Shown here piece by piece: positions 37,701-43,237 of a stretch of 64,000 nt of DNA. Origin of the DNA: JANMJD01 sp963847945 (GTDB taxonomy: Bacteria; Actinomycetota; Acidimicrobiia; Acidimicrobiales; Ilumatobacteraceae); contig CAWKBX010000004.1 in the NCBI GenBank assembly GCA_963847945.1, positions 124,001 to 188,000 on the forward strand, written 5' to 3'. The notes under the pieces are model-generated. The model had not been told where the DNA came from. It was given only the letters and a program-made list of their open reading frames with translations, and made no database searches. Every line of letters starts with the position of its first letter. The first letter of the stretch is position 1. The position numbers and the translations under genes were made by a program.

Positions 37701-38405
37701 CGAGCCGAGGAGGATCGTCGACTTGTTGTTCGACTTCGTCACCGTGACGCCGGGCGGACCCACGGTGACATCCGTGTGCGCCGGATCGGTGACGACCTGC
37801 ACCCCGGCGCTGTCGAGAGTGGCGGTGTTGGCGATGTGGATGCCCGGCGACGGTACGACGCCTCCGGGGACCCGCAACACGAGAGTGACCGCGCCCGAGT
37901 CGCCGGCCACGAGATTGATTGCCGTCCAGACCACGCGGTCCGGGGCACTGAGCTGAACTCCTGTGAACTGGCTATTGGACGTGAAGGCGACGACGTCGAG
38001 TGGTCGCACGTCGCCGAACACATCCGTAAAGGTCGGGATCTGGTCGGTGATCGTCATCCCGTTGCAGTGGTCGCCTGGAATGGTGCTTGAGCAGAAGTAA
38101 GGGATCTGGTAAGTGAGGCTGTCGCCGGGGATGGCGGTCGGCTTGTCGACCGTCTTGGGCCCGGAGGGGAGTAACGAACCCGCCGCGTGCGCCGCAGGCG
38201 CGCCGATGACCAACGTGGTAGCGAGCATGAGCGTCGACGTGACCCCAATTTTCAAGAGCCTCGCCGGACCGTGCGCCGATCGGAGTACCCGACGTTGCAG
38301 CGAGCTCCACGTCCTGCTGGAATCGCCGTCTCGCTTGAGCCGTTCCATGGTCCGCCGCCCGCTCTCGCTGGATTCGTGGTACATCGCCGCCGATCCTTCA
38401 GTCAT
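28113..38405 (-). CDS. Giant SdrD-B surface protein 2, N-terminal segment with signal peptide
   Basis: First 75% of a roughly 4,597-residue exoprotein. ATG 38405 is chosen because GGGAG lies 12 nt upstream and earlier in-frame residues look like leader. A long basic n-region precedes a signal-peptide core (IGVTSTLMLATTLVIGAP) with cleavage after AHA-74. DUF11-like beta domains follow (PGDSLTYQIPYFCSS; VTVTKSNNKSTILLGSDSNY), then roughly 900 residues of unrecognised ectodomain, then about 16 SdrD-B modules. These include four with GNEVWxDxDDNG heads, and the later Z-Y-X superunits carrying LLMEDPANPG inserts. True coding ends near 28,330; the final part to 28,113 is out of phase. It is divergent from mraZ. 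Likely role: a wall-anchored adhesin or surface-layer filament. Confidence 0.88.
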   Translation of the reverse strand: MTEGSAAMYHESSESGRRTMERLKRDGDSSRTWSSLQRRVLRSAHGPARLLKIGVTSTLMLATTLVIGAPAAHAAGSLLPSGPKTVDKPTAIPGDSLTYQIPYFCSSTIPGDHCNGMTITDQIPTFTDVFGDVRPLDVVAFTSNSQFTGVQLSAPDRVVWTAINLVAGDSGAVTLVLRVPGGVVPSPGIHIANTATLDSAGVQVVTDPAHTDVTVGPPGVTVTKSNNKSTILLGSDSNYTIKICPIVGAGHFPGGYTISDTIPPGSTIVAPIPDGGIEGPPGVVTWTITDANDPKYDPATGCFSRALKLNFPGGAFSSGDSVTNTATVTPGGGTALAPAPDTDIIRVPEPNIVVAKATDAGVYVKDNDPINFSMYFNNQDPEGGKGETTLQNIVMLDGPLPAGFELSSVKPGQWNGGYAATLEVSSTGAAGPWTSVATANGSAAQDVAATVSDPAMQNAADGANRYVRWVMTGPVATNFAFSVAGYVSGTAQAEPFLPSPGLPQTLTNCQSTSADANVAGTLTPITRGPACAANILESPQPAGWIYKYVDNAIRQPGETGVFTLQTANSGDATGDMVISAADPAIISDCMPPMLVLDSIELNGWTDVSPGSTTCVNGERPFQFMYSGDLTVTPGSYLPAVLMHFHISQLGDPLGAAPASVQTNTAQFTQDTFFHCEFPECKYGAAVTIPVSSTLKSRKQVAGFYDPPLTSPVPYTNTSVDTSADTYPGGPISYRIAVLNNGNADVKNFQIVDILPFVGDTGVKVTLQNRYSQFRPVLTGPIVAPVDWLVEYSTRSNPCRPEVSPIGLATCDPPNWTTTPTSFSSVRSYRLTQVGIGGTFDPLSAAIQRDDDIFERGEEIIAEYPMKAPLKSSTYDTGGHTAFPYENLNPAELVDVDPALQTNCRDENYPGDDPASTLDRCPVARNSFAYAGTAFSPDQLFANVNLGSEPPRVDVTVYGPPGNSIGDYVWYDTNLDGTQTPGELPVEGVTVELYMEDPANPGTYIPAKDADGLLVDPTATDADGNYSFLNLPDGNFKVRFYPPAGYIVTTPNASGDPTGVDEGGATTDGSPNTDNDSDVPVAAVGESWTETAPVHLQKQNGVGEADTTWDMGIFKEEYSLGNLVWIDDGAGTAAGAGYNNGIKDPAESPVAGVTIVLYAADAAGNPTGGPLGTQVTDPLGHYRFDHLDPGSYVTIVAASNFLPGGALYKTFPSTGSTPSIDATDADNLDHGLDVPLAGAIEPGGIVSEPVTLGRGLEPLTDNDPTTNPENGEASNAFSNRTVDFGFYRKVRIGNLVWLDEGSGTIANDNNGVVDPGEVGIGGLTVELWEDTDNSGTFDPAFDTQVQTTVTNTEGNYWIEGVEPGGTYFVALPSAPGQSTALGTAPGDPLAADNTDDGEPQGTYPSVTQLITAPFPGSAPTGEIDAIPASDGNADAEANAALGRAFPDENSDLRIDLGFIHVPVYRIGNLVWADPDKNGRVDPGEAPIPGVRVELFDSTGSFVTFTTTGPDGKYLFENLSVGDYEVRIPTGQAALNGYKTSPDIAGVTETNANTDVDNDDNGTLDSVNGYFTSGPVTVGEDNAVGPNGVFNDEPTNEIDILDGNADDDAGSATSADNRSNLTIDFGFYRPAFAIGNEVWLDLDDSGKLDNSEPYAPDGVVVNLLDADGTPVLDSLGNPITTTTVGGKYLFDDLIEGTYIVEIDAANFAGGGLLEGWRSSTFDGVEDAADQDDNGITQAGGAIWSAPFTLTEDGEPTGEIPQTATIALDINANMTVDFGIVVVLSLGNEVWFDLDDDGLLNNGEGYVPDGITVNLLHADATPVLDGSGNPVTTTISAGKYLFTGLLAGDYRVEIPASEFAPTGALFGSRSSTPTAGDTNVDQDDNGDAYNGAIRSGIVNLFPLAEPQAENPDNDPVTADKNENLTWDIGVVPLFSLGNEVWFDMNDNGTLDDGESYVPDGVIVNLLHADGTPVLDASGNPRTTTTVGGKYLFDNLLAGDYVVELDHANFVNSGILGASRSSSTTAGDNNIDQDDNGADAANTTGDFVVRTGVINLSWHAEPTSEDPDNDPVTADPNENLTWDIGIVPLYSIGNEVWIDPDDNGLWNAGDSYVPDGVKVNLLHADGSPVTNSFGVALTTTTIGGLYLFDRLEAGDYQVEIDPSNFAPGGQLYGYRSSTPTSPEDAVDQDDNGAPIDPAQPYSSGIRSTTFTLGFEQEPLNEDPDNDPNTHNGNENLTVDFGVYQAIMALGDIVWYDLNRNGVQDAGEKPVVGATAHLLMEDPANPGTFIDALDVDGNPVADDATDPNGYYLFDNLFPGNYKVVFTHNQLGYRWTVADSADPSATDANDSDATHVADSDATATTGIITLDPTQANVRPTTAADNTTYGMTLKASFVDPTNDAGIWMPVAMGDYVWYDLDHDGAQFGPGEIGVQGVTAELLMQDPANPGTYIPVTVDATGNPVTTTMTDASGWYGFGNLVPGNYKIQFSTLPLGWSPTTPNGVSDTADSDADPGTLLTDVFTLSVDATVGNMAPNDASLVPGYLIDPTIDMGIFQSVTLGDLVWYDVDRDGIYDPATETGVSGVNAHLLMENPANPGSFIDATDADGAAVADVPTGTDGRYSFSNLRSGTYKVVFTLPNGYEWTKTDQGSDDSLDSDAVYTSTTDSSATTGARLVSALSPPADNDAGGLDLTDPTFDAGIWFPFALGDVVWYDLNRNGVQDATENTVVGATAHLLMEDPANPGAFIDAIDADDNPVTDQTTDANGRYLFDYLLPGIYTVVFTHNQTGYLWTNPDATGDATDSDAGFTGTNADATASTGPITIATGQPNVRPTTPTDDTTYATTVRATFIDPTNDAGIWTPLAVGDYVWYDLNYNGIQDGTEKPVGGVKVMLLMEDPATPGTFIAATDADGNPVAVATTDPVTGEYVFDNLVAGSYQIQFDLTSLPAGYAPTKQTQGTDVAKDSNPAATGLSAPFTLAPTGDDMVPNTDLLVNAIAINPTIDLGIFTAVSLGDLVWYDANRDGIYDPATEQGVGAVKTELLMEDPANPGSYIPALDATGVAVPPSFTDDTGRYSFVNLISGNFKVVFTLPAGFEWTKSGTPGDDTLDSDALFLTGTDATSTTGVIFVSADAAVTDTDPNGLDLTDPSIDAGIWLPFAIGDKVWFDLDHNGVQGAADAPVVGATATLLIEDPAAPGSFIPALDADGAAVAADTTDANGYYVFDNLLPGTYIVEFTHNQVGFQWSLTNAGVDDTVDSDAAFLAETDAKSATGPIVIAYSEANVRGTTPSDDTTYGTALRASYIDPTNDAGIWMPLAVGDYVWYDLNHNGIQEAGDTPVGGVGVSLLMEDPANAGTFIPARDADGALVDLDDHRSGDRVVRVRQPDRRYLQGAVRSRHVAGRVRPDAPDAGGRPDGRLELRCHGPDGGIHDRPKRREHGG

Positions 38406-38857
38406 GAATGTGTCTCGCTCCCGAATTCCCGTCTCGTAGTGCGGTTGCCTGTGTGCCATTCCGTACGAGATCTGCCGTAAGTGTTGAGTTGACCACATTC
38501 GGTACCAAAAGTCCAATCAACCGCAAGAAACTTCACCAACACGGATGAACACACCACCCAAAGCGGTGGAGCCGCCCTCTGTGCCCGGAGGTCGGCGTCC
38601 CCATGCCGCCGCCGACCTTGGTCAGCGGACAGCCCGCTGAGTTTGCTGGCCGCGGGTCCCGCACAGCCATCCTCAGTCGGTCCGCCGCCGAACCGCCGCG
38701 AAATCGGCTCTTGGTGATTGCGGCCTTAAAAGGTTTGACAAAGAGGGGTCTGGTGGGGCAAAGTGGGGCCTGGTGGGGAGTGAAGGGGATCTGGGACACC
38801 AGATCGGGATGCCTTCTGCTCCAGAGGCAGGCAGCACTTTGAGGAGATGGCACGAGC
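38406..38857. other. Divergent intergenic region between giant gene 2 and mraZ
   Basis: 452 bp with no convincing gene. It holds the giant gene 2 leader (GGGAG at about 38,418-38,422), a hairpin with 9-bp arms 38589-38597 and 38610-38618, a TTGACA hexamer at 38735-38740 and the mraZ box array. The part around 38,490-38,560 is AT-richer than its surroundings and probably contains the giant gene 2 promoter, but I could not fix a -10/-35 pair with confidence. Confidence 0.6.
38754..38788 (+). promoter_or_regulatory. MraZ-binding repeats upstream of mraZ
   Basis: TGGGG occurs at 38754-38758, 38764-38768 and 38774-38778, each separated by exactly 5 nt, with a related AGGGG at 38784-38788. MraZ is known to bind TGGGN repeats spaced by 5 nt in front of its own operon and to regulate it. 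A TTGACA hexamer lies 14 nt upstream, so bound MraZ would overlap the promoter. No good -10 hexamer is visible. Confidence 0.82.
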
Positions 38858-39304
38858 ATGTTCGTCGGACGACACGAGCGACAGCTCGACCCCAAGGGTC
38901 GAGTGGCGCTTCCGTCGACGTATCGCGGTCGTTTCGAACCTCGCTGCTATCTCGCCTTCGGCCTCGATGGCTGCATCGATGTACTCACCGTTGACGGATT
39001 TGAGGAGGTGGCACACGAGATGTTGGAACGGGTCAAGCGCGGCGAAGTCAGCCGAGCCCAGCAGCGCGCCCTGGCTGCCACCATGGTTGAAGCTCAACTC
39101 GATGCTCAAGGCCGCCTGACCCTTGACAAAGAGTTGAGAGATTTCGCTGGGCTCGAGGTCGGCAGGTCGGTCACCGTTGCCGGTTCATTCGACCGGGTGG
39201 AGATTTGGAACCCGGCGACCTACGAGCAACAGACCACCGAGGGTGGTGCGCTGATCAAGGGTGCCGCACCGACGACCGAAGCCCGCTCCGGGCAATACGC
39301 GTGA
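38858..39304 (+). CDS. mraZ: Transcriptional regulator MraZ
   Basis: 148-residue MraZ with two swapped-hairpin AbrB-like halves: MFVGRHERQLDPKGRVALPS at the N terminus and EAQLDAQGRLTLDKELRDFAG in the second half. Both contain the conserved LDxxGR motif that contacts DNA in the oligomeric ring. It is first gene of the dcw operon and is expected to autoregulate it through the TGGGG boxes 70-104 nt upstream. GAGGAG lies 11 nt before the ATG. The C-terminal tail (about 20 residues, TEGGALIKGAAPTTEARS) extends beyond the core fold. Its stop overlaps a small downstream ORF by 4 nt. Confidence 0.96.
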   Translation: MFVGRHERQLDPKGRVALPSTYRGRFEPRCYLAFGLDGCIDVLTVDGFEEVAHEMLERVKRGEVSRAQQRALAATMVEAQLDAQGRLTLDKELRDFAGLEVGRSVTVAGSFDRVEIWNPATYEQQTTEGGALIKGAAPTTEARSGQYA

Positions 39305-39516
39305 CGGAAGGAGCCGAGACGACCACACCGGTAGCCGACGACTTGACCCGCGACCTTGTTCCGCACAACCGCAGTTCTCCGGACAGCAAGATGGACAGCC
39401 CATACTCCGCCCGCTTCCATCTCGCTGACCGGGGAGACATCCCGGCAGCTTTTGCCGCCCGGAGAGCTGCAGTTGGGCGGGGCGAGGTTGCGCCCCCCGA
39501 AAGAGATTGCCGATGA
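39301..39516 (+). CDS. Small hypothetical protein coupled between mraZ and rsmH (71 aa)
   Basis: A 71-residue frame whose GTG overlaps the mraZ stop (GTGA, 39301-39304) and whose TGA overlaps the rsmH ATG (ATGA, 39513-39516). It exactly fills a gap that would otherwise be 208 nt in an operon where junctions are normally 4-nt overlaps. The sequence is hydrophilic: an acidic, Thr-rich start (VTEGAETTTPVADDLTRDL), then SPYSARFHLADRGDIPAAFA and an Arg/Gly-rich end. No membrane segment or known domain is seen. The coupling at both ends is the main support. The alternative is a non-coding spacer that stays open by chance. Confidence 0.55.
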   Translation: MTEGAETTTPVADDLTRDLVPHNRSSPDSKMDSPYSARFHLADRGDIPAAFAARRAAVGRGEVAPPERDCR

Positions 39517-40535
39517 CGATGCCACCTGAGGACACTGCGTTTCAGCATGACCCCGTGATGGTCGATGTCATTGTGGATCTGTTCCGCGATGTGCCCCCGG
39601 GAATCCTCGTGGATGCCACGTTGGGCGGCGCAGGCCACGCAGCGCGGCTCCTTGCCGCTCGGCCCGATTGCCACCTGCTCGGCCTCGACCGAGACCTGGT
39701 GGCCCTGGCCGCGGCCGGGCCGCGCTTGGCGGCCTACCTCGATCGGGTGACGTTGCGTCATGCCCGGTTCGATCATCTCGCATCGATGATGACCGACCTT
39801 GCCGCTCACCTCGGGGCCGCTCACCCCGGGGCCGCTCGCCCCGATGCCGCACCGGTGACCGGTGTGCTCTTCGATCTCGGCGTCTCATCGCCCCAACTCG
39901 ATGTTGCCGAGCGCGGCTTTTCCTATCGCGCCGACGGCCCGCTCGACATGCGGATGGATACCACAGAACCGTGGACGGCCGCCGACATCGTCAACGGCTC
40001 CACCGAGGCCGAGCTCACCCGGATGCTCTACGACAACGCCGATGAGCGCTTTGCCAGCCGCATCGCCCGGGCGATCATCGCCGCCCGTCCGATCGAGTCG
40101 ACGCTGCAACTGGCCGATGTCGTCCGCACCGCGATTCCGGCGCCGGCCCGCCGCAAGGGCGGCCACCCGGCGAAGCGCACCTTCCAGGCTATTCGTATCG
40201 AAGTGAACCGTGAGCTTTCGATCCTCGCCGCGGCGTTGAACGGGGCGATCGACGTGACCGCACCCGGCGGTCGCATCGCCGTACTGGCGTACCACTCCGG
40301 CGAAGATCGCATCGTCAAGTCGGTGTTCATGAACGCCGTCACCGGCGGGTGCACTTGCCCCCCGCAGCTGCCCTGTGTGTGCAGCGCCGTGCGCACGGTC
40401 CGTCTGGTCAAGGCCCCCTCCAAGGCATCGGCGACAGAACAGGCCCTGAATCGGCGGTCTGAATCGGTGCGCTTGCGTGTCGTCGAGAAGCTCACCCCCG
40501 CTCGCGTGGGGCCCTCGGCCGTCGGGGAGCAGTAA
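39513..40535 (+). CDS. rsmH: 16S rRNA (cytosine1402-N4)-methyltransferase RsmH
   Basis: 340-residue SAM-dependent methyltransferase (former MraW) acting on the 30S decoding centre. Motif I is VDATLGGAGHAARLL, followed by LLGLDRD; the family motif FDLGVSSPQLD and then RGFSYRADGPLDMRMD are intact. The KRTFQAIRIEVNRELS helix is also conserved. The usual FHSLEDR motif reads YHSGEDRIVK here, a Leu-to-Gly change worth noting but probably tolerated. A short Ala/Pro-rich insertion (AAHPGAARPDAAP) lies between motif I and the FDLGVSS motif. The ATG at 39513 overlaps the preceding small ORF; another ATG is at 39519. The TAA stop shares one base with the ftsL ATG. Confidence 0.96.
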   Translation: MTMPPEDTAFQHDPVMVDVIVDLFRDVPPGILVDATLGGAGHAARLLAARPDCHLLGLDRDLVALAAAGPRLAAYLDRVTLRHARFDHLASMMTDLAAHLGAAHPGAARPDAAPVTGVLFDLGVSSPQLDVAERGFSYRADGPLDMRMDTTEPWTAADIVNGSTEAELTRMLYDNADERFASRIARAIIAARPIESTLQLADVVRTAIPAPARRKGGHPAKRTFQAIRIEVNRELSILAAALNGAIDVTAPGGRIAVLAYHSGEDRIVKSVFMNAVTGGCTCPPQLPCVCSAVRTVRLVKAPSKASATEQALNRRSESVRLRVVEKLTPARVGPSAVGEQ

Positions 40536-41065
40536 TGCACGCCGCCCAACCCCGCGACCCCGACTTCCAGGTTCGCGACGACATACGCGAGGGCGCCCGA
40601 CGGGAGGCTGCCTCGCGACGTTCGACTCGGGCTGCGCTGGAAGCCGCCGATCAACGGCCGAGTCTCCGGGTGGTCTCGCGGCCGCGTCGGCGGGTCCGAG
40701 CGGTCGCGGTTGTTTTCGGCATGACCTTCGCGGTGATGCTCGGGGTCACGGCCCTGGAGATCCGATTGGCTCAACATCAACTGGAGATCGACCGGATCGA
40801 ACAGAGCGTCGAGTTGGCCCGTGATCGATTTACCGATCTGCGCAAGGCCAATGCCAGTCTGCGGTCGCCGGAGCGTCTCCTCGCCGAGGCCAAGGCGATG
40901 GGGATGGTCACCGGGCGAGCCAAGGACTTTGCCACCGTCACCCCGGAAACGGCGACCCTGGTCGTGGTGGCCGCGGGCAGCATGTTGGGGGCCGATGAGC
41001 CCCCCGAAGATCCGTTCGCCGACCATGAGCGGGTCAAGCGAGTGAATCAGGGGGCCGCGCCGTGA
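40535..41065 (+). CDS. ftsL: Cell division protein FtsL-like
   Basis: 176-residue bitopic membrane protein in the ftsL position. A basic, Arg-rich cytoplasmic region (residues 1-60) is followed by one transmembrane segment (AVAVVFGMTFAVMLGVTALE) and a coiled-coil-prone periplasmic stretch (RLAQHQLEIDRIEQSVELARDRFTDLRKAN), then LRSPERLLAEAKAMGM, the typical FtsL/FtsB end motif. It should link FtsQ to the FtsW-FtsI synthase. Sequence conservation in this family is low; the call rests on topology and position. It overlaps rsmH by 1 nt and ftsI by 4 nt. Confidence 0.88.
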   Translation: MHAAQPRDPDFQVRDDIREGARREAASRRSTRAALEAADQRPSLRVVSRPRRRVRAVAVVFGMTFAVMLGVTALEIRLAQHQLEIDRIEQSVELARDRFTDLRKANASLRSPERLLAEAKAMGMVTGRAKDFATVTPETATLVVVAAGSMLGADEPPEDPFADHERVKRVNQGAAP

Positions 41066-43230
41066 GCCGCGACCGACACCCGTCCGTATCGTCCTCCCGC
41101 GGCCGTCGCAGCCACGACAAGCCCGTCGACCAGCGCCCGTCGTCGTCTCGACGCGGTCAACCTCAACCGGCCATCGAACGTTCGGGGCCCCCTGTCGCCA
41201 AGCGCGGCGGTCGCCCCGCCCGTCCGACGCCGCGTGACGGTCGATCGGCGGAAATCTCTCCGCGTGGTCGATCAGTCATCGACCTCGACCAGAGATCGAA
41301 GGTTGTTGAACTCCGTCCGTATGAACGTCGCGCGTCGGGCGCGAGCCAGGATCCTGCCGATCAGGGAGCAGGTTCGCCTCGGGCGCCTGGTCGCCCCGGT
41401 CGCGTGGCCGCTCCGGTTCGTTCCGGCGCCCACGTCGCCCGCAAGACGGTGGCGTGGTTCCGCCGCGATGTCGCCGCCTCGACTCCTTCGCTGTGGAAGG
41501 CCGGGCGCCCACGGCGTCGTCTGCTCAGCGTGTTCGTGGTGGTCACCGCGATCCTGCTCGGACTGGTCACGCGGGTGGCGCTGCTGCAGACCGCCAGCGG
41601 GGCGACGTACTCCGACTTTGGCGAGCAACAACGGACGAAGGACGCCGTCATCTCGGCCGATCGCGGCGTCATCTTCGATCGTGATGGCCAGGAACTGGTG
41701 ATCTCGGTCCCGGCGACCACGTTGTTCGCCAATCCCAAGCTGATCGTCGACCCAGCGGCCACGGCCGCGTCGATCGCCAACGTTCTGCTGCTCTCGGCCG
41801 ATCGCCGCGACGCGTTGGCGCGCGACCTGGCCAAGCCAAGGAGCTTCGTCTACGTCGCTCGTGAGATAGATGACACCAAAGCCAAGGCGGTCCTCGCCCT
41901 CGACCTCAGGGGCATCGGCGCCTACGACGAACCAACGCGCATGTATCCAGCGGGTGACGTGGCCAAGAGCTTGCTCGGCCGAGTCAACGTCGACGGCGAA
42001 GGCCTGTCCGGGCTCGAAAAGCAGTACGACTCGTTGCTCACCGGCGTCAATGGCTCCAAGGTGCGCGAGATCGATGGCGAGGGTCGATCGATCCCAACCG
42101 GCAAGCGAGTGCTCGATCAGCCGGTCCCCGGCCAAGACCTGGTGCTGACGATTTCTCGCCCGCTGCAGTATCAGGCAGAGCAGGCGTTGATCGACCGGGT
42201 CACGCTGCTCGGCGCCCGGGGCGGGCAGGTGATCGTCGGCAACACCAAGACGGGCGAGATCTACGCCCTCGCCAACGTGCGCATCGACGAGCAGACCGGC
42301 GAGATCCGCGTGTCGTCGAAGAACATGGCCGCGGTCGATGCCAACGAGCCCGGTTCGGTGGCCAAGGTCATCACCATCGCTGCGGCGATGAACGAAGGAA
42401 CGGTGACCACCGACAGCTACTTCCAGGTACCCGGCTACCTCGAGTTCGACGGCGGCGCGTCCCGCGGTGGTATCACCCTCAAGGACGCCCACGCCCACGA
42501 CACCGAAGACATGAGCGTCGAGCAGATTCTCGGGGTGTCGTCGAACATCGGCACCTACAAGATCATGCAGACGATCGGGGTGAACAAGCATGAGCAGTAC
42601 CTGCGGGCCTTCGGTCTCGGTGCCCGTAGCGCGCTCGGATTCCCTGACGAACAAAAGGGCATCGTGCACGAGGCGTCGACGCTGCGCGGCACCGAGGCGG
42701 TAACGGTGGCCTGGGGCCAAGGTATCGCTTCGACCTCGGTGCAGCTGTGGGCGGCGATCAACGTCGTCGGCAACAAGGGCAGGTATGTCGAGCCGAAGCT
42801 CGTCAAGTCGATCATCGATGCCAAGGGCACGGTCATCGATACCCCCCCATCGGCGACCCGCGAGGTCGTCACCGAACAGGTCGCCGACGACATGACCCGC
42901 ATCATGCAGACCGTGGTGTGCAAGGGCACGGGCAAGAAGGCTCAGGTGCCCGGGTGGGACGTGGCCGGCAAGACCGGCACGTCGTACAAGGCCCAACCCA
43001 AAGGTGGCTATAAAGACGAGAACGGGCGTTTCGTCTACTTCGCCTCGTTCGTCGGATTCTTCCCCGCCGATGACCCGCAAGTGACCGTGCTCGTCTCGAT
43101 CGACGAGCCGCCCGCCGGCGGTGACCGCTTCGGTGGAACCACCGCCGCCCCGGTGTTCACCGAGATTGCCCGAGCAGCCATCAACCAGCTGCGAATCGCG
43201 CCGCCTGTGAGCGGCGGCTGCACCGGCTGA
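41062..43230 (+). CDS. ftsI: Septal peptidoglycan transpeptidase FtsI (PBP3-type class B PBP)
   Basis: 722-residue class B penicillin-binding protein. A long basic, low-complexity cytoplasmic N terminus (about 150 residues) precedes one membrane anchor (LLSVFVVVTAILLGLVTRVA). The PBP dimerisation domain starts near GVIFDRDGQELVIS, and the transpeptidase domain carries the active-site SVAK (Ser near 432), SSN (near 493) and KTGTS (Lys near 637). No C-terminal PASTA domain is present. It should cross-link septal peptidoglycan with FtsW as its glycosyltransferase partner. The GTG start overlaps the ftsL stop. The cytoplasmic extension is longer than in most FtsI proteins and is rich in Arg, Ser and Pro, as is common in actinobacteria. 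Confidence 0.96.
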   Translation: MSRDRHPSVSSSRGRRSHDKPVDQRPSSSRRGQPQPAIERSGPPVAKRGGRPARPTPRDGRSAEISPRGRSVIDLDQRSKVVELRPYERRASGASQDPADQGAGSPRAPGRPGRVAAPVRSGAHVARKTVAWFRRDVAASTPSLWKAGRPRRRLLSVFVVVTAILLGLVTRVALLQTASGATYSDFGEQQRTKDAVISADRGVIFDRDGQELVISVPATTLFANPKLIVDPAATAASIANVLLLSADRRDALARDLAKPRSFVYVAREIDDTKAKAVLALDLRGIGAYDEPTRMYPAGDVAKSLLGRVNVDGEGLSGLEKQYDSLLTGVNGSKVREIDGEGRSIPTGKRVLDQPVPGQDLVLTISRPLQYQAEQALIDRVTLLGARGGQVIVGNTKTGEIYALANVRIDEQTGEIRVSSKNMAAVDANEPGSVAKVITIAAAMNEGTVTTDSYFQVPGYLEFDGGASRGGITLKDAHAHDTEDMSVEQILGVSSNIGTYKIMQTIGVNKHEQYLRAFGLGARSALGFPDEQKGIVHEASTLRGTEAVTVAWGQGIASTSVQLWAAINVVGNKGRYVEPKLVKSIIDAKGTVIDTPPSATREVVTEQVADDMTRIMQTVVCKGTGKKAQVPGWDVAGKTGTSYKAQPKGGYKDENGRFVYFASFVGFFPADDPQVTVLVSIDEPPAGGDRFGGTTAAPVFTEIARAAINQLRIAPPVSGGCTG

Positions 43231-43237
43231 ACGGCGC

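Noticed and set aside
38735..38763. Complete sigma-70 promoter for mraZ built on TTGACA at 38735
   Set aside because: No acceptable -10 hexamer occurs 16-19 nt downstream because that place is filled by the G-rich MraZ boxes. The hexamer alone is reported.
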